A DNA stretch of 64,000 nucleotides from Icerya purchasi (lineage: Eukaryota > Arthropoda > Insecta > Hemiptera > Monophlebidae). The stretch's first letter is position 1. The number at the start of each line of letters is the position of its first letter. Under the pieces are notes generated by a model. That model did not search any database. It saw only the letters and a program-made list of their open reading frames with translations, and was not told the DNA's origin. Below are positions 28,201-40,200 of this stretch, one piece after another. The DNA is taken from assembly GCA_039619475.1 (NCBI GenBank), contig CM077115.1:137714172-137778171 (forward strand). Reading direction: 5' to 3'. Position numbers and translations under genes: made by a program.

Positions 28201-31200
28201 TAGAAATGAAAATGGAAAGTTATAAAATAAGACGATCATCAGATATCGTTAACAGGAAGAGTAGCAGGGGTAATTACAACGGGTGCAATAAGGAGCAGGA
28301 ATCCGAAGCCTAAGAAAATGGGAGTACAGAGTCGAATTTAAAGAACACGTGATCAGCGTCGCAAACAACCGCATCATTTGAATGGAGAGGACAACATGGG
28401 GAAGAAGCTAATGAGAAGCGAAAGCACGAGGAAGGCAGCGAGGAATGATTAAAACGCAAACGCATAACGGAGACAACAAAAAAAAAAAAACGAGGAAAAG
28501 AAGGAAACAGAAAGAACCATGGGGGGACTGGTGACTAACCTGACAGATAAAAGAATTGACTATTAGAAAAAGAGGAAGTATATCGACCAAAATCTGAGAT
28601 GGAAATTTTTACATAGCGGTAAGAGATTAGAAGATGGGATTTTTTTGAACAAGAAGGAAGAATAAGCTGCAAGCTTAATCTTGTCCAAACAAAAACCTTA
28701 CAAATTTTATTATATTCTCATGTCAGATATGAACTACTTATTCAGGTTAGTTCTGTGACAATTTCTTTTGGACATATACAGAGAGTGGTTATAATTAAAG
28801 TTCACGTTTCAAAACGCTATAAAAAAAGAACCACTGATCAGAATGACGTCAAATTTGAACGAAATATTATTGAAGAAGGTTGAAAGCGGATGGCACAAGA
28901 GAAAAAAATATTTCCAATTTTTTTTTTTTTTTTTTGGCCCGGTATCTAATTTTAGCAACAGATTGAGCTCTACCAATAACGCTTCATTCTGCAAAGGTCA
29001 CTGTGTGGTGCGGTTTTACGGCATCGTTTATCACAGGGCCATATTGATTTCGAGGAGAGCTTTCGGTTCTGTTACCTGTACCGTCGTTTGTAAAGCGCTC
29101 TGAGTGTCTTTTGCGCAACCACGTCATTCCAGCTCTTCAACAGCGTGGATGTGCGGATGGGATCATTTTTATGCAAGATGGCGCTCCCCGCACATTGAAA
29201 ATCCGGTGAAGCAGCTGCTGAAGCGGCATTTCGGAAATGCTAGAATTATCAGCCGTTCGTATTTTTCGTGGTCGACATTTCGCGTCTAAGAAGTTCGCCA
29301 TGACTGTCTCAATGAAGGACCGCGCTCTGCTTGTAAAACTTTTTTCATAAGAACAATGACCATGCACCAGTAGCTTTACAGAAGTTCCGGACACTCAAAG
29401 GTATGAAAAAAGACGTTGGTCCGATGATTGGTAGGGGTCCGGGGAAAATTATTCAGTGATACTTCTTATGCGGTTTTTGGCCTCAGGGCAATTAAAAACC
29501 GACTTTTTCCCATCCGATGTGATATGATCTTGCCGTGGCGGATGGGCTTACATAACTAACAGTATCACACCTGTGTACGGCCATGCACACTGAACAGTGC
29601 AGTTAGTTTAACGTTTAACATACACCTTAACCGTTGTTTTACGATTCATTTGACATTTGTAGTGAAAACCCTTTTAAATTATGATGCTTACAGCGCAATC
29701 TGTTGCTAAAATTAGATGCCGGTCCAAAAAAAAATTAGAATTATTTTTTTCTTATGCCATCCATTTTTCTCCTTTTTCAATAATATTCTGTTTAAATTGG
29801 CGTCATTTTGATCAGTGTTTTTTTTTTTTATAACGTTTTGAAACTTGAACTTTAATTATAATTACCCTGTACATATATGTATGGTAATGATAACAAAAAG
29901 TGTAATTACATTAAATATGAATAAGTAAATGGCATACATTATTATTATAATTTTATATAGATTTATATGAATCGTGCGAGTATAAGAACTAACGTATGTG
30001 GTAATTTAGAAAGTATTTAAAATTTCATAGATTTTTTGAAAACTATTTGATTAAGAAGAAGTTTTTAAAAGAAGAGATTAGAGGAAAAACGAATTTTTAT
30101 GCCAAAAAATATAATGTTCTATATTTTTTTACAAAAACGTGTCGTTTTATTTGGCGGAATCGAAATATACAAATGTAAATTTCACGAATAATATTATGGG
30201 AAAAGAGAGGGCAACGAATGGAACCGTTTTGGATTTTATTTTTCACTTCTGAATTTAATGATATGTTCAGGAATATTGAAAAACTTTCAATGTAACTTTT
30301 ATATCGCTTTTACATTCTATCTAATATAAACTGCTAAGAGTTTTTTCAGTGAGATGGCTTTTCTCCAATTAGTGTCTTCCAAATGCTCTCGTATTTTATT
30401 GAGCAAAATATTAAACTTGAATTCGGACATTCTCTAGTACTTGAAAAACTTTGTTTCATCGTCCAACCACCAGTTTTTTAAGTATTTCTCTTTTCTTCCA
30501 TGCTTCACTACAGGAGATTTTTTTACATTTTCCCGTGTTTAGTCTTTTTCATCCGAAGCAATCGCTATGCTCGCCAATTCTTCTTCTGTAAATATTACCA
30601 TTTAACTTAAAAATCAAAAATTAAATCAACATGTGTCATTTGCCTCCCGACTGATGCATCTGAAAATGAACAACGACTAATGTCTGTGTGTGTGTGTAAA
30701 TATAGATCTTAAATGTGATAATATTGAAACAACAACAATAAGTTTATAAGCAGAAGACATTAAAAAGAATTGGTAAATATTTAAGTGATTTATTTTTAAT
30801 AGATCGCTCTTGAAGCGAGGGTTTGAGTATGGGAATAGTTGAATATTTACAGTTGATATAACATTAGCTTTAGATATTACAATGAAGAGCTTAGAATGTA
30901 ATGTGAGAAATCAAACGAGTCGATGAAGAGAAATTATTGTACACTATTTAGCGGACTTTGTATTATTACACTGTTTTAAACTGTCGATATCATTTACCGT
31001 GATTAATTATTATCGTTGAAGTTTATTATATTTTTGTACACTAACATTTCAGTCTTCTATTTCATATTTTTCTATTTGAGTATTTTGTAAATGTTTTTGT
31101 GTTATTTTCATATCCGATTAAAAAAATATTTTTTTCCGAACAAATTGCGTCCTTCCAATAGCTTTCCGGTTATATACACACTGGTAACCAAATTTTTTCC

Positions 31201-34200
31201 ATTGGACACATTTTGTAAACATTTTTTTAAAAAATGTTTTATATATGTGACCTGGCGCGACAAAAGGGGCCACAAGTCGGAAAACAAGTTTTCCAGTTAG
31301 AGCAAAAAACATGAACGAAGGTCAAAAATATCAAAAATCGTATTTTTGCGAATTCTGACAATTAAACATGTGGACTACACGGTGCCAAACGCACAAAGCG
31401 TATTTCAGTCGGGAAGTGGGAGAAAAACGGATTTGAAGTTGCCAATTTTGGATTTGAAAATGGTACTACAAAAGTCGCTAGTGTCTTTTCTGTGGGCCTA
31501 ATCACTTAATTTCTATCTGTGTTCAACATTTCGTGATGATAATACTGTTTTCGTGAATATTTCAACTTGACGAAGTATTTTTTGAATTAATTATGGATCT
31601 AATTAGTGAATATTTCGATGAATGCGATGCACAATGCATTCAAAAACTGGTAGAAGAGTATTTCGAAAGAGGAGATGGAACAGAAGATTTAGATACCGCG
31701 AGTGATAGTAATGAACAAGATGATTTGAATTTCGATTCGGTAAGGCGAACTTCTGTTGTTCAGTTTCTCTACTCCCTTATTCTTTTAAGAAATCATTAAT
31801 TTTGAAAATATTATAAGAATTACGTAAATAATAGATTAGGAAAAAAATTTCAATTTTAATATAAGCAATTATTCGGTAGCACTTTTTAAAAGTTTTGTTT
31901 TTTCTTTAAGCACATTACCATCGAACATTCAAAATATCTCTTTTTAATAAATTTATTTTATTGGTAGGGGACTCGAAAACAATGTATTAGTCATGGTTTT
32001 CAACTTTTTTCGGTAATTGATAGAAAAAAAAATAATAATTGCAGTGAATTTTCTTTGTTTTTTCTTTAAACTCGATTTTCTCAAAATTTGATTTTTCACT
32101 ACTGAACATTCAAATGCCTACAAAATCGTGAATTTTAGAGATAGAGGGTTTGGGTTGGTCTCATTTTGATCAGGAAGGTCTCTCTAGTTTTCAAAACGCG
32201 ACAGAACCGGGGAAAAAAAAATCCGACTTGTGGTACCTACCTTTTGTCGCGCCAGGTCACATATGTTTATTTTATTTTTTTTTCAAGTGCCTATTTCTTC
32301 ATTTCGTTATTACTCCGTGACAAGATTTTCAAAAAAACACAAATACCTTTTTTTAGATTTTCTTATATTACTAAAACAAAAAAGAGAAAACCCGGAATTT
32401 TCTCGAAATTTAAATAGTCAATACGACATGAACCGGAAGTCATTTGTCGAAGCGGAAATGTTCAACAAAATTTTACGTCCTACTATATGCCGTTTTATAT
32501 CCTCACGTTGCGCTGAATGCTTTCGCCGAGCATCCCTGGAATAATATACTACTAAAAGCTATAAAAGTTGGTCTGTCTGACGGCAGAGCGTAATTGAGCT
32601 GAGTAGAAAGATTACTTTTTTTTGTTTTATTCACACGCTATAATATGTTAAAATAAGCTCATTGAAGTCGGTACTGATTTTAAGTATTTTTCATTTTTTC
32701 CCCTTTTTAATCGCAAATTAAACTATTTCAATGTTTTCACCGAAAAAAAAACAACTAAACTTTTCAGTTTAAAAGCAGGACAAAAATTAAAATAAAACAG
32801 TATCGTACGAGGTAAAAAAATAAATATATGTATACAAGTATTTAACATAGTGTTAATTAATTTTTCGCGGCATTTTTGTACAAAAAGTAATTAATATAAT
32901 ACGTATATCTACTTATACGTACACATACTGAAATGCTCAAATTTGTATAAAATTTCTTTATGTATACTCCGATTTGTAAAAATATTTTAATAATCGAAAA
33001 TAAAAAAGAAGAATAACTAAGTGATCACTTACAACGGATTATTACGGCCCAAAATATGAGATCTGTCGTATGACAATAGACTGAGCAGTTTTTTGTCCGA
33101 TTTCAGTTTCGAGTGATACACTTTGTTATCGCGACCCGGTAAACCGATCGACCGTCTATCTATGTAAGACTCGTTCAAGCTGTCATGTTCAGTCTCCCGA
33201 TTCTGATCCGACGGACATTCTATCATTAATAACAGAGAAAGATAATTAAACCGAATGTGTGTGTGCGCGCTACGGTAGAATTACCTATGTTAAACTGATA
33301 AAAAAAAAAAAAAAAAAAATCGAATTGCACGTAATAAAAAGAAATTGATCGAGGAGGATTTAGACTGGCACGCCATCGAAACATTTGTGCCATCTTCTCT
33401 TTTGGTTTTATTTATTTACTTATATATTCATTCGAGCCCGTTAATTCCAGATATTAATGATCGAACGCATTAATAATTTTTCAAACTTTCAGTGGATGAC
33501 AGAGATTCGAACACCGAGTTCTTCCCCTCACGAAGTACCACCGTTGTCTAATACCTCAACTACGATATTATTACCTCTTGAATTTTTGTTTTTTTCGGTT
33601 TCCAGCTACGCCCGATTATCATCTATTATTATATCCCTTAGGATAGGGCTGTGCCCGGAATTACGAAGGGGGAGGGGTTAAATTTTCTTTCGGTATATTT
33701 ATTTTAGAAATAATATATTTTTTACTAATATTTATACTATTAATAATCTTCATCATTTTGATTTATATATTAATAATTTATATAAATGAATTACCCCGTA
33801 TATGAACATTAATAAAAATTATGTTAAAAAATTTTGCATAAAATATTAATGAACTACATGAAGATTTTTTTTTTTTTCAAATGTAAGAATACCCTAAAAA
33901 ATCATCAATATTTTTATTTTAAATTTTTGATTTTTTTCAGATTTTTGTGTACCTACTCTCGTATTTATAATAACTATCTTAGTTCTAATGGAAGGGTTTT
34001 AACCCCCAATCTCTCCCCCACGTGGACACGTCCTTGCCTTAGGATATATGCGGAAGAGTTTGTTCGGACGTGATAGCCGCGTTAAAGTTTGTCAATTTGT
34101 ATAATTCCTGATTCGCGAAACTATTTTCCTGTATAATCATCAAATTTAATGTTGCATTTTCTTAAAATCTGCAGAAAAATCGCGACTCGAACTCCGTTAG

Positions 34201-37200
34201 CAAGAGTTTTCGGTGTTTTTTTATTCTTTCTGTTTTTCTTTTGAGTTTGTCCCCGATAACGCTTAACCGAATGTAGCTCGATTTTGAGTGTATACATTTA
34301 CAGCATTGATAATCGAACGGAGAAAATGTCGATTGTGCGATTACAGCGCCATCAGTTGGAAATTTTAAGGATTTCTTTATTATGGAAATGCTTTTTTACA
34401 TCGCATTAACTGACTTTACCGATTTAAAATCATAATCTTTCCATCTAAATTTTAGTCCGTCTTTAATTGTATTGGTTTGTTCAAAAAATTTTCGGAAACA
34501 GTAAAAAGTATTTTCCTGGTTATCACATAGGTGTTGGCTACTTCAACTTTTTATTAATCTTACGAAAATATTGCATATCGTAAACTGCAATATCTGTAAG
34601 AAAAAAATTGATACATGAATAGAATTACATCGATGAAATTGTAACTTATATTATTGTTTGATTTACATGAACAATATATTTAGCCATTTAACCTTTGTAA
34701 GTTTTACAAATTCAAAAAAAAAAAAACAAAACAACTGTGTTGTACCCTAATGTACAGAAAATTCGAAATATATTTCGTTTTAGAAATTCCGAAAATTAGT
34801 ATATATATATACGTTATTACTACCAGTGACGTAGCTTGTCTTAGACGGGCCCTGTATCAAAATTTGTTGGGGGGGCCCTAATAAAGTGTAAAGATTTTTC
34901 ACAAAAGAAACGGAAACGCTCGCATTAAATTAAAATAATTATTTACTGATTATAAGTTATTACTTACAATAAATGCTCCCAAGAGCTAAGTTACAATTCA
35001 ATCCAAACATCAATCAAATATACAGTTTTCTCGCCCTTTTTTTTCGGGACAACTTATTTATTAAATCAAATCATCCGTAGATGAAGACGATTTCAGCTTT
35101 TCTAGAGAATACGACCCCCTACTTCTCAATAACTGATACCGAATTGTGGCAACATAGACGAATGAGTGCGATTTTATTTCATCATATATCTCAATTCTGA
35201 AAGTCATACTTACATTTTCCGAATTTTCGCTCGCACACGTTCGGGGCCCCTGTACCCCCGGGGGGCCCGTATCACTGATACGGCTAATACGGCGGTAGCT
35301 ACGCTCCTGATTACTACTAACTTCCATTTAAAAACTATTCGATTCGGTTGAGCGTAATGGTAAACATAAATAATTTTCATCGTGGCCAGCTGATGGCGTT
35401 ATATTCATGTCTGTAGTCAAATTGGGTTCGATTACTAACCCTGTGTAAACTTATACGCAAAATCGAGTGCCGGTTAAGCTTCGATAACGCTTCGGAATTG
35501 CTGATTCTATTTTTTAGGCTTTGTACCCGTAAAATAATCTATTTCCATCGATTAATATTGAATTCGAGTTTTGACGTGAAACGTCTTGAAAATCGCCCGT
35601 GAAACAAAATAGTGAAACGAATTCGCGCAACGCAACGACTATTATTTTCCATCGCATATATTTATATATATTTATGTATACAGGATGGTCCAAAAGTCAC
35701 TGCATAATTTTCGAAGAGGTGTGTAATAAATTAGCGCGTCTATGAAAAACGTAGTATATTATACGGGTTATACTGATAAGTAACAGTACGAACGTATGTA
35801 AACTGTGGAGTGGTATGGTAAGAGCATTTTTAGCACGAGGTTTCAGAATCTTGTTCGAATATCCGTAACTATGGCAACCATAATTTTGTGATGTGCAATG
35901 ACTTTTGGACCACCCTGTATTTATATATATTTGTATATATCTATATATATTTATATATATTTATATATCTATATATATAAAAATCCCGTGTCTTTATGTT
36001 TGTGCAGGATAAACTTGGAATTTACTTAACCGATTTTTCTAAAATTTTGAAAGTACGTGCAATTTGGTCCAACTTAACAGATAGGATACTTTTTGTTTTA
36101 ATTATTTACATAAATATTTGTTATATTAAATAATTTAATCAATCAATTAAAAAAAAAAACAAATTTAATTGTTGGCTATTACATTTTGCTTTAATTATTT
36201 ACATAAATATTTGTTATATTAAATGAAACAAATTTTGACAATTTTATTATTTTTTGAGCACCAACTACTTTTCGTGGCGACTTTTGTGTATCGTGCGATG
36301 TTAATCGAAATGTAACCATGTTTATCGCTGGCGCATGACGTTTTTATCGATGAATGATTAAATAAACGTTTTTTCGCTCTGTCGTTTACAAAAAAGAGTT
36401 CGCGTTATTACGGAGTTGTTGTTTATGAAAAAAAAAAAAATATTGCGCGATATTTAATTTATTTATATTTCAGTGTATTTAATAAACGTCCTGCCTTGAT
36501 AAAAAAAAAAAAAAAATTATTTTAATATTCCGACAACAATAGTGTGGCAGTGATATACAACTCTGTGACATTGTTGGGCATTTAAGTTGCTTTATATTTC
36601 AGTATAAGATAATGCCGCGGAGACAATCGAACCTCAACAATGCGCGTAGCAGAAATGCACGGCGTATGCGTGTTATGAGAGCTACTGAATCGGAAGAAGA
36701 AATTGCAAGAATAAACGCATGTTGCCTGCTGCTCACGTTTGGGAACACCATCAAGTGTCTATTCGTGTTAGCAAAAGACAGGTTGACCAAGAACATCGTG
36801 CACAAATTAGTGCTTAGATAATTTTCAATTTTATAAAATAATAATATAACTAATAGTTAGAAACCAATGTTATCTGCCTCATTTATAACATTTAATTTTT
36901 AGGTAACTAATTTATTTAGTATATTGTGTAAATAAGTCATTGATTACAGATTAAAGTTAAAGATTAGATAAATAAAATGTAAATTCAATAAGTGCATATT
37001 AGTTGGATAATTTCATTCTCTACATATGATTCAAAATCAGCTAAATAATTTCAGGTTTATTAGTAAAAATTAATTTGGGTACATCAAAATAATAAGTAAA
37101 AAATTACTTTAATCTATTATAACTACTAAGCCACAGCAACGCGTGGCTGGGTCAGCTAGTATCTATATATATTTATATATATTTATATATATATTTATAT

Positions 37201-40200
37201 ATATTTATATATATTTATATATATTTATATATATATCTATATATATTTATATATATTTATATATATTTATATATATTTATATATATTTATATATATTTAT
37301 ATATATTTATATATATATATAAATTACAACGTAATTCTTAGGCCCCCCCCTTCTATTCGAAAAAATGTCCCAATTTTATGTAACATTTGTTATATTTTAT
37401 ATGATTTTTGTTATTGTTATTTAAATTTTATGTAATGAAATATGTAACGAAAAATGTAACGAAAAAATGTCTTAATTTTATATAATGAAAGTTAAATGTT
37501 AGAATATGATTTTTGTGGTTATGTTTTTTTTTTTTTTGTGTTAATGCCAGTAAGAATTACGTTGTAAATTTTGATAATTTTATACAAAGTATAGAAGAGA
37601 AAGAGACAGAAATGAAAGCAAGAGGGGTCAAGGGGCATAGCCCCTTGCGAGGCCGAAATGGCCGAATTATATATATATATATATAAAAATATAAATGCTT
37701 AAACTGATATAGGCGTTTCACGTTAAATCAAAGGCTCTATGCCCTAGCACAGCCGCAACCAATTTTTTTTTAAAAGATCGATATATTTTTTAACGGTCGT
37801 GAAAGTATATTAAAATTCTTCTGTTATCTTTGTTTTAAGATTCCATATTGCCTTTTATAACAAAAAAATCTGAAGTAATAATTCGACATTTAACAATTCA
37901 CTCCAACTTGAACAGTTTTCTACTGAACCGATAATGAAATTACATTTGTGATTGAAAAAAACACAATTTTAATTCTTATCGTTTTTTCATAAGTGGAAGA
38001 AATTCGAAAGTATTCAAGTTATTTCAACCTATATTCACACATTTCAGCTACTTGTCACACAAATTTTACCAATTACCAAGTTTTGTTGATGTAAGCTGCT
38101 AAAAGGCTATCTGTCGATTAGTTTATATAAATTTATTCGGCACGAAAATTAATGCAAAATTTTTAATGCATAACTGGTAGAAAAAAGAACGATTATATTT
38201 ATAGGGGAAATTATTTGAAATATTATTTTTTATTCGTTTTAGCGTAAAAACAGAGCGACAGAAAAATTCATCTCACATACGTTTCGATAAAAAATAATTA
38301 TTTAGCGCTATTTTAGAAGATTATAAATTTTTTTTCAAAATTTTATTAAATCCACCGAAGCAACAATAAATGTATCTACCCTGCCTCTACTAACATGTAT
38401 GTACATATATCGAACCGCTTCTTATTATGAAAAAAAAGTTGAAATTTAAAAATGTAATGCCGAAATAGAACAAGTTTCTTAAGAAAAATATTTTTTCTTC
38501 TTTCTGACGATTTAAAGGCCGGAAAAAGTTAAAAATTAGTGTCGTTAGTGTTCTCCGATCCTGTTGCATCATAGAGACGCGGACTGCTTTAAAAAGCCTT
38601 CCAGTCCCTTTTGCTGCACCTCATTCTCCTCGATAGGTAGGCCTGAAGCCTAAATTTTAATTCACTAGCTCCTAAAAACGCAGTTACATCAACGGAAGGT
38701 ACAAAAGCGGAAAATAATATTCATCGCCAGCAGCGCGAGTCCGTGTGACGATTAATTACGATTAATTGCAGTTAACCAGCAAGATGAATTATCATTATTA
38801 TCGGCGCAGGTGCGGTGAAACGCCTAATTTAGTCATATTCGTTTCGGCCGTCTTGCACTAGCATAATTTAGACGTTAGTACCAGTTTGTTCCTTCCGACA
38901 AATGTGCACGGTCCGTATTGTTATTATTACCGCTCCCCGTCTCTCTCAACAGGTACTTTGAACGTATAAAGTGCAGATGAAAAAAAGCGATGATAAACGT
39001 AGCCTCGCTTCCAGTACGCTATCCGGAGATAATTTTTCGACCAGATCGGACGATTCTCGCTTTTTACGAGACGGGTTTCTCGTATTTATTAGTTACAGGC
39101 AGCTAGTTCCTTGCCCGACTCTGACGATAATCGTGCCTGCGTAATATGTCTGTCGCTCATCTTTATGCACACATACGCGTGCCTTATTATCAGTTGACCC
39201 ATATTTCCTTTTTACTACCGGTACATCCTCGTTCGAATAATAATATTTTACCGCTTACAACACACTTTTGTTTAACTAGTTTGATCGCAAATATTTCGAG
39301 GCAAATGAAAGAAGTGAGAAAATAGAATCGCAAAATGTTTGCCACTCTAATAAAACGTTCAAGACCGAAAATCAGCGAACTTTAAATGAAAATCCCCGAA
39401 TTACGAATTTTTTTTTGTAAATAAAATAATTCGAGGCGTAATTGTTTTCTCCGCAATTGAAACAATAATAATGGTAACATTAAAGGCGTGAAATAACTAA
39501 AGAGCCACGAAAGCACTTCTCATGTATTATATATATATCCATATTGGATCGTTATTAAGGTTTTTTTTTTGTAATTGTCGGTCTAACGATTGACGTCAAG
39601 AAGTGTTTGAAATGCGTTTCTTTTACCATAAATCGTGTTACTTTTTATTCGAAATATCGAAAACATTCGCACCGGTAGCGGAATCTAAAAATCTCTCATT
39701 AATTAACGGAATAATGAAGTGAAAACTTTTCTTTATTCTGCACTCCACAATATACCACGGATCGGCACGGATGAGCGCTTTTCATTTTCTACCGATCTCC
39801 TTCAAAATTCTTCAGATTGTACCATCTGACCTCTCTGCTATTGCCGATGATGAAGCTTTACCTCTTTAAACTCTACGTGTAAAATTCGATATTAACGTTT
39901 TCTCAATATATTAATTACAACGTAATTCTTAGGCTACCCCCATTCGAAAAAATGTCCCAATTTTATGTAACGCAGAATGTACGAATTTTATGTAACGTTT
40001 GTTATATTTTATAGGATTTTTGTTATTGTTATTTAAAAAATGTCACAATTTTATGTAACGAAATATGTAACGAAAAATCGAATGAAACAATATCTTAATT
40101 TTATATAATAAAAGTTAAATGTTAGAATAGGATTTTTGTGACTATGTTATTTTTTTTTTTTTATGTTGATTCCAGTAAGAATTACGTTGTAAATTTTGAT

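Noticed and set aside
37160..37321. Possible centromeric or telomeric satellite
   Set aside because: It is only about 160 bp of TTTATATATA; a local minisatellite explains it, and no telomere motif is present.
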